Assembly (NCBI RefSeq): GCF_000165425.1
Contig: NW_001799005.1
Location: forward strand, 63,582 to 127,581
DNA length: 64,000 nt
Source: Paramecium tetraurelia
Lineage: Eukaryota > Ciliophora > Oligohymenophorea > Peniculida > Parameciidae
Reading direction: 5' to 3'
Positions 23,349 to 35,393 of the stretch are shown piece by piece. Every line of letters begins with the position of its first letter. The first letter of the stretch is position 1. A program made the translations under genes and the position numbers. Under the pieces are notes generated by a model. The model worked only from the letters and a program-made list of their open reading frames with translations, was not told where the DNA came from and did no database searches.

Positions 23349-25028
23349 TCATTAAATCTTATTTTATGAATAAATATAAATCACAAATTTCAACGAGATC
23401 CAATAACTCACAAATCCCAACATCAACCATAATACAAAACATGCCAATATACTTTCTCCAAAATAATATAAAAATTAATAAAATCCATGCATATTCATAT
23501 AATAATAATAATAAAAGATGAATCCAAACATGTATATGATGCACTATCCTCCATTAATGAATGATATCCATTGCCAATTGTAATTGCCCTTATTCAATTG
23601 TTGATAAGTTTGGATGATTGATAGACAACCCACTATGATCAACAATTGAATATAAGAGAACAATAACAATGTGTAATACTCAAATGGATGATCACTCCAT
23701 GTACTCTCCAAAATGTAATATAATTCCAATGCAATTGATCTATTATTTAAAATGTTTCTATATACATAAAGGGCACAATTCCATACAAAAATCCTTTTAA
23801 TAGAAATGAATAATTTGAGATTAACAATTTCTTCTACAATCTTTTTTCAAGCAACTCATCTACAGTTCTCAACCTGCCTGAAACTCCTCCTATTATTGTT
23901 AAAGGCATGTACACAAATATTAAAATGAAGCCAACAGAAAACATAGCTGTAAATGAGTAAGTTGATGTTGTTCCGAACAATATTGAAAATACATCAATAA
24001 TAAAAAGTATAAATATTGCAGATAATGGAAAAAGTCCAGTGGTTATGAGCAAATTTAATAGCCATCTCTTGCCTCCAAAAAATTTATAAAACCTCCCCGT
24101 TTGATAACCATTTATGGCTATTAATAATATAAATTTACTTACCTCCACAAAAACTATATACAATTATTCCTGCCGATTTTATAGATCCTTTACGAGTGTC
24201 AAATAAATCAAATGATCCCAAGACCAACAAAATCAAAATTGTTACCAAAAAATGAATGCCTGTGCCAAGTAATGCAGAGAACAGAATACGATTTGTGGGA
24301 GGCATCAATGATTCAATTTTGATTGACTTCCATCCTTAAGGTTCGATTTCGTTTTCTTCATCAGGGATATTGCTATAACCACTTTTTATAGATCTCCTCA
24401 ATAAATAACAGATGACGAAGACTAAATGTAAGATTATTATGGTCTTTAATAGTAGCGAATTCCATTTGATATCATGATGATGGACATTCATAGTCTCATT
24501 GTACTCTTAGATTTTAACAGTAAAATAGAATTCGATCTATGTGTCATCATCTTATTAATTTATTTATTTAAAATCTCCATCATTCATAGTGATATTAGCA
24601 TACATCAGTCGTGAATCATTCGATACATATAAATTAAATGTGATTCTATTCTTTAGATAATACTGCCCCTCTTTATAATGTCCCACTACATCATGCATTA
24701 TAAAATCCGCCAAATAAAACTCGATTATGTACTCTTAATCTATTGCTTCAATCCATTTCTTTATTTCCGCATTTATAAAATTTCTCTCACAAACCTATTT
24801 ATCTTCTATCTTCTGTTTTGAATTGAACTTGTACACTGAAGTCATTTATTTATCCCCAGATAATGATTGTCCAAAAGTTTCAATTACTTCCTCGTAATCA
24901 CTAGGCTTACAATAGGGCAACTCATAATATTCGTAAGTCTCTGAAGGGTTATCTTTAGGTCTAATGGTATTAACATATATCTCAATTGAATTACAGAAAG
25001 TAATTAGACATAATAAAACAATAATCAT
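23349..25028 (-). CDS. TM9 superfamily (EMP70/nonaspanin) membrane protein, about 530 aa
   Basis: ATG 25028 begins a signal peptide (MIIVLLCLITFCNS). It is followed by the diagnostic lumenal TM9SF sequence with NPSETYEYYELPYC and SLSGDK, a lumenal domain of about 170 residues, then a series of about nine hydrophobic segments. The later segments include LPPL-equivalent motifs such as GGVSGRL and the terminal MLGFVSYWISLKFVIYIY. TM9SF proteins sit in Golgi/endosomes and help sort glycine-rich membrane proteins; in Dictyostelium they act in phagocytosis and adhesion. It is slightly shorter than the usual 580-700 residues. Its ATG overlaps the TGA of the upstream histidine-kinase gene as ATGA, on the same strand. 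At least two introns are needed. Confidence 0.86.
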
Positions 25029-27600
25029 TTAACTAATTAATATTTTTTGAGAATTTAGAGTAGTTCAATTTACAGTATTGGTTTTTGTAGATAATCGCAT
25101 AACCCAGAATGATCAAATTACATTAAGTTATCCTTTGTATCGTAGGCTGAACAAATTACAATTGCTGTCTTCTTGCATCCCATTGAAATTATCTAAAATA
25201 GACAAGCAAACTTACTTCTTTCGAAGTTTCAAATCCATTTAATCCTGGTAATTCTATATCCATAAATATGATATCATAAAATTAGCAAACAGTTTAGAGC
25301 TTTTCTTTGACTCTTTGAATTGCTTAATAACCATCATATGCCTAATCACATTAAATTGCAAAATGGTTTAAAATAGCCTTGAGTGCAATTTAATTAAAAA
25401 TCTAATCGTCAACTATCAATATCTTTTTACAAGTAGCATTGCATTCATGTAATTATAAAGTTGATATTTTAAACGAAAACGTTTAGTGTATTAATTATTA
25501 CTTTGGACTTTCAATAGATCTAAATTAAAAATAATTTGATTAAGGTATAATTATACGTTCACTGAAATCCTCAACAATGTTTGGACTTTCATATGATTTG
25601 ACACCATCTGATTTTTAAACAACTTTTTCTGAATTCTCATAATGGTCAGTGTTATCCTGATAGCAATATTTCTTTACAATGAAGTTATCTTCTTATTACC
25701 AAGATTAAGATTTATTAGGAACTACAAAACCACCTGTATTAGATTGATTCCTAGTTTAATCTTAATCCTTTTGATCCTAATCCTTTTAGAGCATTTGATC
25801 TTAAATCAAAAAGCTAATACTGCTACTATCAGCAGAATTTGATAAAATTTCAATATTTTTATTATTACCCTCAATAAATCCTGATGCTAATTTCGCTGCT
25901 AAATTTAATCCAAAACCTAACTCTGGATGTGTCATTATGTCATTACAACTGTCATCATCTTGATTCCTCAGCATCATTATTTAATTAAAGGAGAATTGTT
26001 TCTTTCTACTCATTTGGGCTGAGTTGTTTTCTACAGCCACTTATACTGTAAAATCATCTTTAGCATTAAATATTAGGTTGATTTCACCACCCTGTAAAAT
26101 ATTGTTAGATTAATGATTTAGAATATTTAACAACACTTAAATGATTCTTAATTTGTCGGAATTCAAATACTTTTCAGACAGATTAGATTAAATTCTGATC
26201 TAAAATTGGATTTTCTTCTGAATTATATATGGAATAAACACTTATTCAATTTCATTGATCAATTCATTGATTGAGAATCTGCAGAAGAAATATGCAAATT
26301 CATTGAGTTAATAAGATATGAAATCCAAAATATTATTCATTTGATATTATAGAAAAGAAGTAGAACACTAGAGCAATTCCACTTTTTCTGTAATTTCCTA
26401 TTCCTCTTTTATGACATCTCTAAAGATCCTTAAATACTGCTGATTCAAATTAAGAGGAGTTCTTAATTAGAACAATTATTTTTTTAAAACATGATAGAAT
26501 TATTAATTTTTCATTTCAATTTTTTTAAATTTATTTTTATAAGTGATATCTTTTAGGATTAATATCAACACAGGTTGATTTTTAAAATCTCCAAAAATTT
26601 ACATATCATTTTGAGCTAATGAATCTAATTACTAATTTGTCATCTATGTTTGAATAATTGTAAGTTTTAAAAATTTATTTGATTCTAAAGAAAGACTAAA
26701 ACGAAATTAATTTTAATTTATTTGTTAGCCAGAAGATTCATCAATACTACTTTTTTCTCCCTCATAGTTATTCTATTGAATGAGATATTGATTCAGATAT
26801 TTATTTTAGTTTAGTAAAACATCAAAAATATCCAATTAAACTTTATTCTATTGTGCTTTTTTTATTATTTCTTCTAATGTATGTTAATTCATTTCAATTT
26901 TTCTGTTATTTTGAGATTACGGGAAGTTTAAGCCATTATCCAAATTAACAACATGATTTCTAATGCAATCTTTTAGTTTCGACAGTATTAACTCTTCTTT
27001 ATTACAATCCATCAACGCCATAAATTTCTTATTCATAAATTGTAGATGTTGAAATTTATTCAAAATAATTATGCCATCTGGGATTAAATGTAAAATTCTG
27101 GTAATGAAAAGGCGGGAGCAAAAATCAGATTTGTCAACATCGATAGACTCTTTTTATCGAACAGCTGAAAATAAATCGTTATATGATAAATGTTTATTGG
27201 AAAGGATGCTGGGACTTCTTAATTTTTCTTTGTCCTTGGATTAATCCTGAAAAAACAAGTTACTAGATTCATGCTATCTCATTATTTTTCTTTTTGAATA
27301 TTTTAAGGTATTCATATACCGATCTGATTACTCCTCATCTTGCAATTGCAAAGACAAACGAATTTTTGCAGAGATTATAGATTTTTCATCCCCCAAAATA
27401 GCAAATACAAAGACCAAAATAATTATGATGCTTTCTAAAATTGTATAATCAAATTTAATGAAAACAATTGAGAATAGTCTCAATATTATATAACAAGGAT
27501 AACAAAACCTGATTATTTTATATGAAATTTGTTTAGCGACTATTTCTTTAATAATATATTAATTAGTTACAATAAACAGAGTGTTTGTGTGATTAGAAAA
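25025..27600 (-). CDS. Hybrid histidine kinase 1, degenerate (phosphoacceptor His replaced), start unresolved
   Basis: The C-terminal receiver domain is intact: ILIVDDQIFNQIALKAI, IIFMDIELPG with the phosphoacceptor Asp, ICSAYD, and LQKP. It is split by a 23-nt intron and ends at TGA 25025-25027. Upstream is a GHKL ATPase-like region with an N-box (LRIIQVLLNILNH) and a G-box (LGFGLNLAAKLAS). The dimerisation motif reads LFQLRTPLN where the two paralogues have FSHELRTPLN, so the His is Phe (codon 26470-26472). N-terminal sequence YIILRLFSIVF matches the last membrane helices of paralogue 2, but the first helices and an ATG are missing, so the 5' end may be truncated. It may signal only through its receiver, or be decaying. 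Confidence 0.72.
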
Positions 27601-27652
27601 GGGATTAAAAAGTTAATAAAGGAGTAGGTTTATTTCTGTATAGGTGATAGTA

Positions 27653-27913
27653 TCAGCAAGAATTAGTAGTAGAAGCAATAAATATTACCCTTTATTGTTA
27701 ATTTTTTTAATTTGCATAAGCAATCCTAGTTTCAGGACTATTGATGTTGAAGCCAGAGTTATGATTGCAATTTAATGATTCCATTTTAATATGATGGATA
27801 ATATTATCCACCATACACATTGGAGTCCTTCTAAAATTAAAATTATGTTTGTATTCATTATTAATATTAAATTTTTTAGCAACAGATTTTCTGAATATCT
27901 TTAAGTTTAACAT
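27653..27913 (-). CDS. Small basic hypothetical protein, 86 aa
   Basis: A complete frame from ATG 27913 (MLNLKIFRKSVAKKFNI) to TGA 27653-27655, with mixed composition (FRRTPMCMVDNIIHHIK, NHNSGFNINSPETRI). It occupies the place where the missing N-terminal helices of kinase 1 would be expected, between kinase 1 and kinase 2. It could be a separate small gene, or a displaced first exon of kinase 1. It has no membrane helices, which argues against the latter. Function unknown. Confidence 0.4.
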
Positions 27914-27976
27914 TACTGAACTTTCGAATTAAGAGTTTTTAGAAGTTCATAGTATTTTATAATAATAATACACAGA

Positions 27977-30858
27977 TCAATTAAAATTCTTTTGAAACAG
28001 TTTCTTCAACACTTCCTCCAATTCATCTTATTTTACAGGCTTTGGAAGAAATGTCGAGATACCAACTTTTTGTCCTTCACTGAAATTTTCTTAAGTGTCA
28101 TACGCAGAACAAATTACTATCATTGATTGTTTTTAAGTCAATTCATTAATCTAAAATATAACATCAAATTTACCTATTTACTTGTTTAAAACCCATCAAT
28201 CCCTGGCATCTCTATGTCCATAAATATTAATTTATAAGTAGGACAATGTCCCTACAATTTTGTCTTAACTTTTTCAATCGCTTACAATCCATCAAATGCT
28301 TGATCTGCTTCTATTTGATAATATTTGAGCATCAATTTAAGTGCTATTTGATTAAATGGAATATCATCAACAATTAACACATGAACACAATTATCACATA
28401 AAAAGATGCTTTTTTGGATACTATACTAAGGCAAGGTATTTTAGCATGTAGGAAGAAACTTATGTGAGAAGTATTCAGGACTGATGGGTAAAGAAATTTA
28501 TGGTTGTTTCATATCATCATTAAGTTTTGGAGTGTTCAAAGAAGATTCTTATTCATAAACAAAATTATCCTAAAATTAATAATCATAATCTAATTTTGAA
28601 TTCATTTACTTAATTAAAATTCTATCATCAAATTTTCTCTCACTTAATGTATATTAAATACCTGATTGATTGAATCTTCCAGTTAATTGCGATACGTAAT
28701 TAGATTAATATTAATCATTTGTAGCATTAAAGAAATTTTAAACTAAAAATTACACTTTTGTTCCTTGATTTTTTATAGAACTGATTAGCACCTAATTATT
28801 ATTTGATTCAGCTAATCCTTCTACTAATCTAGCTGCAATATGCAACCCAAGTCCTGCCTTTTAAGAAACTTAATGAGATTTCAATCTTGCACCGTACTCT
28901 GAAGTACCTTTCAAACTATTTTGAATTAATGCTAATTTATCATCTTCTATTCCTATTCCATTATCTTTCACTGATACTTTTAGATGGAATAGACTCATTT
29001 ATTTAATACTAAGTTTGACTGTCCCTCCTTCTTTCGTATATTTTGTGGCATTATTTAATAAGTTAACAATAATTTAAAGAATTCTTTGCTTATCATTACA
29101 AATAATGGAATCTTTCAATGATGGCTATACTTTAATTTAAAAATGAATTTTCTTCTGTCTCATTTATATATTATAAAGATTCTCAATTTCTTGAGTGATC
29201 TGATTGATACTGAATCTGGTGAGATGATAAGAGAAGGAGAAGGATTAAATGGCAGCATAATCAAGTATATCATTAATTTGATGAATTAAAAGAGTAATGG
29301 AACACATAGCTATGTCAACATACTCCTGCACATTATTCTCTTTATTCTAATTCTTGATTAGGTTTAACATATGTTAACATGAATTCAATGGAGTTCTCAA
29401 TTCATGAGAGAATGATTTAATTAAACTATGGTGAATAATCTATTCATCTTTCATTTATTGATATCTGTGTTTGCTTGTTACATTCTTAATCATTATAAGT
29501 AGAACTGGGATTTCTGAATCATTGTTAACTTAGATATTGAGTTTGCTTGAAAATTTATTTTATGAAGGGAGAGATATGTATTCTTACTGTTGTCCAGTCA
29601 TTGTAGTTGGGATGATGATTAATTTGAGTTTCTTCTAATTAATTTTATTTTACACTTCAGATTCAAATAACCATTCATATATAAATGCCTATTATTGTAG
29701 TGTCAGTTGATCTGTTTTCGAATCTTCTTAACTATACGATTCTCCACGTTATTCCAACATTCCATAATATTTTGAAGGATAAAGCATGATATCAAAAATA
29801 TCTGCTCTTCGATTATCCTTTTGCAGTTTTCTAACTATCCTTTAAAGAGTATATTAATTTATTTATCTATTTAATTTGGTTGTTTACAAATTATTGGATA
29901 TTTCACTCTCATTATCTGACATTTTAGCATTATTAACACAAACTTTAATCTTCTCCAAGACCTACTCTCCTCCCTAACTTTCCAATAACTTTTCGCATTT
30001 GTTATTCATATAGGTAATTTATTGTAATTGATTTAAAATCACAATTCCTTATGGGAAAATATTGATAAGGTTCTAGTAAAATATATGTAATTGTAAATCT
30101 GACTTTTCAGAAGGTTTATTTTACTTTTAAGATTTTGACAAATTAGTTAAATTAGAAAATTATCCTACTTTCAAATCACTTGGTTGATCCTTCATTAAAA
30201 CACTTTAGCTTTTCAATGGTGTTTGAATAATAGAGAGTCTGCTAAATGATTTTAGTAAAGATTATTGTTGATGATTTGGCGATTCCTTCTCATCTACTTT
30301 TTTTAATTATAATTCCGGTATTTTAGTTTTACCTTTAGTATTACTATTAACATTAACCTTCTCATCATATTACTCATAAGTTAACAAGTACTAAATTAAA
30401 ACAACAATTATTATTAATAAGCATTCTATAGCAAAATAATTAAAGGAAATAAAGGCGATGGATACGAGTCTTAAAATAATATAAAAGGGAAGTCCTAATT
30501 TACATATGTAACTCCATTTTTAAATTGCAAATTTCAAATACGAATTGTAAGTAATAATTATTAATAAACTACTTGAGAAGATGCTCCAAGAGTAATCGTA
30601 ATTCATGAGCAATAAAGATTCAATATAAGTCGCGTAATAAATTAGAGATACTATGTGCACAAATATTAACATTCCGTAATTTTTGATGATCAAAATTGAT
30701 TACAAAATTCTCATTGTTACACACCCTATTTGCAAATAAAACACAATATAGTTTATTGGTTCTATGAAGTATAAAGCCAAAACCATCCACCATAAACTTT
30801 AAAGAATATTGGCTATCAATATGAGGTTCATAGCAAATAATTTCAATATTTGCTTCAT
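27977..30858 (-). CDS. Hybrid histidine kinase 2, membrane-bound
   Basis: Start ATG 30858 (MKQILKLFAMNLILIANI). The N-terminus has about six hydrophobic helices (LQSLWWMVLALYFI, YIILRLVSIAFISF), then a PAS-like linker. The HisKA motif is SFSHELRTPLNSC (His codon 29404-29406). The ATPase has an N-box (RILQIIVNLLNNATKYT), VKDNGIGIEDD and AGLGLHIAARLVEG. The C-terminal receiver has VLIVDDIPFNQIAL, LIFMDIEMPGMDGF and LPKPV. It ends at TGA 27977-27979. All residues for autophosphorylation and His-Asp relay are present. The input signal is unknown; the integral-membrane sensor may sense a small or hydrophobic ligand. It is the best preserved of the three tandem copies. Confidence 0.86.
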
Positions 30859-31003
30859 GCAGTAATGAATATCTCTTTATTTATTTATAAAAATTAAATT
30901 AAAGCACATTAGATATTTTGTCTAAAACATTTTAGCCAAATATTTAATTGAGGCTTTAAGAAATTAGTAATAAATAGTAAAATAAACATATAAAAACCTT
31001 TGT

Positions 31004-33815
31004 TCATATTTTAAATAAATATTTTTTTAAGATTTTGTCTAACTCCTTTTTGTTAACAGGTTTGGATAAGAATTCTGTTACACCAACTTATAACGCAAAA
31101 TTGTAATTCTCAAGAGTATCATATGCAGAACACATAACGATTATTGATTAGACACCTGGTATTTATGAGATCTAGTTATAGACGTAGTTTTACAATTTGG
31201 GAAGTTTTGAAACCATTCAAACCAGGCATTTCAATGTCCATAAATATCAATCTAAAGAACTTGCAATGGCCTATCAATTTCTATTTCACCATCTCAACTG
31301 CTTAGTACCCATCAAAAGCAGATTCTGCCTTTATTTTGAAATGATTAAGCATTTGAATAAAAGCAATTTAATTAAATGGGATGTCATCAACAATTAAGAT
31401 TTACGAACAATTGTCACAGTTATTGGCATGTATTTAAAAAGATAAAAGCGACCCTTATTGTCTCGATAGTTGGATCAGATTTTTTTTGAACCTATAAGTA
31501 CTTATAGGAACTACAACTGAACTGGATAAGTCATCGTTAATTCTAGGACTTTCTATTTGCTCTTTTAAAATAGTTGATTCCAAATCAAATTTTTATTAAA
31601 GTCCTTTCATTAAAGTTTATGAGAGTTCCGATTTTTGAATAATATGGGACGAAGCGGGAGATAGTACTTCAAATCTTCCAGTAATATTACTTTATTGTTG
31701 GGATATCTAGAAGTCCTGATTCGTAGTTTCTAAGTTTTAAAATAGAAAAGCAACCTGGGTTCCATTGTTAACGCTAGAGTTGATATCCAAGTAGGCTTTA
31801 TTATTGGTTAATTTTTTGACAATTTTCCCAGATATTTTTAGACCAAATCCAAGGCCAGTATCGTGAGATATTCTATAGGAAGGTTTGCAGAAGGTCTTTC
31901 TAATTTATTCTAATTTGTTTTATTAGATTCCTATACCAGTATCTCTAACAATAACTTAGATCAAGTTGCATTTCATTTATTTAAATGACAAATCAATATC
32001 ACCAGCAGGTTTAGTAAATTTGCATGAATTATTTAAGAGGTTAACTAAGACTTGCATTATTCTTTATTTGTCGTTGATAAATATTTGATTTTATAAGGAT
32101 TAATCATATTAGATTTCTAGTTTGATATTTTTATAACTTACTTGTTAATCATACAACTCATGAATCTCTTAAATTAGATCTATGATATTAAATGAAGTTG
32201 TATGTTAAGAGAAAGTCTTTGATTGCATGGCAGCAAAATCTAAGATATCATTAATTTAGTAGTTTAATAATTTAATTGAACTTTATGCTATATTTAAGTA
32301 CTAATGTATAATTTCATCCATTGAAACTTCTTTAATGATATTAAGCATATGTTGACAACTATTTAAAGGGGTTCTTAGTTCATGTGAGAATGACTTCAAA
32401 AGTGAATTATTAATGAATCGTTCTTTTTTTAATTATTTAACTCTATTTTTATGGGTAGTATTCTTAATTAAAATGATTAATATAGGTTAAGGAAAATCAT
32501 TTGAGTTTTATTTTTTGGAATTCGTCAACCCATTTTATGAGATTGCTTCCTATTAGCTTAAAGTCATTTATGTTTACTATAAAATGAATTTGAGTTTTTT
32601 TGAATCTTCGCATCTTTCTTTATCAATTGAACCTTCAAAGAAAAAAGTGTGTTCTTATAAGGTAGAAGGATCAGACAAATAAATTGACCCTGAACTACTT
32701 CTCTCTTATTCAAATGATCCATTCTATCCTGAAAATAGTGCTGAGATATATTTATTTGGATTCAACAAGACATCGAAAACGTCTAATTCTTGATTACTTT
32801 ATTTGTAGATTCTAATTATTTCTTCTAAGACTCTTTAGGTTAACTTATTTCTGGTTCTTGTCAGAGATTATTAAGCATCTTCAGGTATATCACAATTGGA
32901 CAAACACTTTTTAATGTACTCAACTACTCTTTCTTTTCCATCACATTCCAAAAGTTTTTCACACTTTGAACTTATAAATTAGATCTACTGGAATTTATTT
33001 AGCATCAAAACTCCCTCTGGTAAAACATTGACAAGATTTTAATAGAAATTGGATAATTAGGAGTCATTCCTGTCCACTACTAAATGAGAATATTAGCCTT
33101 TGTATCCTGCTTTAAGTTTTGAATGAAAAGAAGGTATTGGAGCACTTTCTTCTCTATATGAATCTTTGATGTTAATTTATACACTATTTCTAGGATGCGA
33201 ACCTTTATCTGGATAGAAAATGAATTTATTTGAATTTTAAGTGAATCGCTTTTCTTATTTAAATTATGATTATTGCAAGGAACTAGAACAATTTTATAAG
33301 GATTGATCTAATTTTGGATTTGATTGAGTTGAGCTCGCAGAAACATTCTAATTTGAAAAATACACTAACAAAATTAAGACCATTAAAGAGGAAGCCTCAC
33401 ATAATTGAATATCAAATTGAATAAATATGAGCGAGATCAATCTCATTAATACATAGGTTGGGAATGCAAATCTCGATATCAATCTTATAGATTAATTTTT
33501 TATTAGTAGTTATGCTTCCATATAATTTAAAAGGATGATTAATGTGTTGATATGATTTAAATATAAAATTTTACTTTCGAAGTTAATATTGACCTCTGTA
33601 TAGCATACATTATTAGCCAATGTAGCTATTAGAATCAATCTATCATACTACCAATTCTTCTTAAGGCATACAACAGATGCAAGCAGCCTTGTTATTATGC
33701 ATAACGAACACATAAAGTAATACGTGTAATTTTACTATTAATAAATCAATAGCATTTCAACAATCCACCAGATTTGTTAAATAATTTGTATAAGGAAAAT
33801 GTATCTGTGATTCAT
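31004..33815 (-). CDS. Hybrid histidine kinase 3, membrane-bound
   Basis: Start ATG 33815 (MNHRYIFLIQIIQQIWWIVE), which aligns in helix spacing with kinase 2 (LQSLWWMVLAL). About six N-terminal helices follow (LASVVCLKKNW, TYVLMRLISLIFIQF). The HisKA motif is SFSHELRTPLNS (His codon 32392-32394). The receiver has ILIVDDIPFNQIAF and IFMDIEMPGLNGF, interrupted by a short intron, and ends KKELDKILKKYLFKI at TGA 31004-31006. The catalytic residues I can see are intact. It is separated from kinase 2 by about 145 bp in the same orientation, as expected for tandem duplication. Confidence 0.84.
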
Positions 33816-35393
33816 AATCCAGACTTATCCAAATATTCAATTAATTTATTAAAATATGTTTTAATTATTTATATATTATGATACATTCATTATTTAATTA
33901 GCTAATAAATACTTAATTAAATTAGATAAATTATTATTTAGATCGATTAATTTCTACTTTTTAAATCTCTTATTTATCTTAGTTCTTGAATATAATCAAA
34001 AATTATGGAGAAATTATATACAAAATACTTCAATCAAACTCAATTATTTTTATTAATTCTATCTTCTATGCACTTATCATATAGGCATTCAGCTGGGTAA
34101 CTCGCCATTGAGTAATCGTTTTGAATAATTCAATTTTAATCTATAAAACCTTGAATAAAAACAAACTTTATTCTCATAATATAAATCTCTTGTTCTTTGG
34201 AAACCTTCATTTCCTTACTCCTTGGTTTCCATAACAAATAAAAGTGTTATTTAGAATCATTCCATTTTAGAAATGCACTTCTACTCTAACTAAACTAAAT
34301 ATTTTATGTGTTTTAAAGGTAACAAATATTCATAAGTTTTTTTGTAATGCTTGGTTGTATCTCAACACAGTTTTATTGTATTCTAACTGGCAGCATATAT
34401 TATCTAAAATCATATATTTTTATACTTAAATAAGTAGGTGTCAGATCAGATTATTGGTTTTCCTATTACCTGAAATGAAATTTGATTTAAAATATTAAAA
34501 TCAAATTTTAGCTGTTCGGATTAGATTTCTGAAATGCCATCACACTTTATCTAACCTTTAAAATTAGAATTTAAATGAATTCTTTTGTATTTATCTCTAA
34601 TAAATAATGATATTCAAGTTTGGATAGAATGTTTGAGAACTGATGTAAACTTTAAGAAGGCGCAGACAATATTATAAATATAACTTTACGATTTTATAAA
34701 TATGGTAGATTAGGGTAGAAACAGTAAAGAGTTTGCTTTTTAGGTCAACGAGTTGGGAAGAAAACTTATTATTTCACAAAATTTTATTATTAATAAATTA
34801 GAATATTTATTGGATATTTAATATAATAATATAATTTTTAAACTTTATTCGATATTAAAATTCTTGCAAATAAACAAAATTTATTAAATTTTTCATAAGG
34901 TTTTCATGAATATTTTCATTATTATTTACTTTTATCTGTTAGAATGAATTTTATTCTTTTTAAACTCCTGATTTAAATATGAAATTTAAGTTAGATTGAA
35001 TATTTTTTCTGACATTAAATCTAACACAGAAAACATAACCTAATATTTATCTATTTCAAAATGCTATTGTCCATCATTAACTGATGACAAATATTTATTA
35101 ATACTCCTAGATATTAAAGTCGATTTTCTGATTTCTGAATATTTATAAATAACTCAAAGTAGGCATCTTAGAATCAGCAATTAAAGTCTCTTACACATCA
35201 AAATTGTTACTTTTATAGCATTTCTAATAAACAAAATTAATGAATTAGCATATGTTTATATAGGTAATATAATAAATAAGATTTTAGATTCAAGTTGAAA
35301 CAGAATGTTTATATACAGATGTTAAGATATGAAAATGTGAATGTTCTGAAATGCAATAAAATGATTAATAGCATATTAATAAATTAATATAAT
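33816..35393 (+). other. Gene-poor AT-rich interval between kinase 3 and the cyclase
   Basis: This 1.6-kb stretch lies upstream of both flanking genes (divergent), so it holds both promoters. Apart from the small minus-strand frame at 34130-34333 and a short plus-strand frame starting MEKLYTKYFNQTQLF near 34003, I see only short, composition-driven open frames and A/T runs. No RNA gene, terminal inverted repeat or long repeat is recognisable. It could contain a decayed gene, since a few coding-like fragments remain. Confidence 0.4.
34130..34333 (-). CDS. Small hypothetical protein or gene remnant, 67 aa
   Basis: The frame runs from ATG 34333 (MNICYLQNTQNIQFSQS) to TGA 34130-34132. The middle looks protein-like (FLKWNDSKQHFYLLWKPRSK, then EQEIYIMRIKFVFIQGF), with Trp residues and alternating beta-type sequence. 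No family is recognised. It sits alone in an otherwise non-coding interval and may be a fragment of an older gene. Confidence 0.35.
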
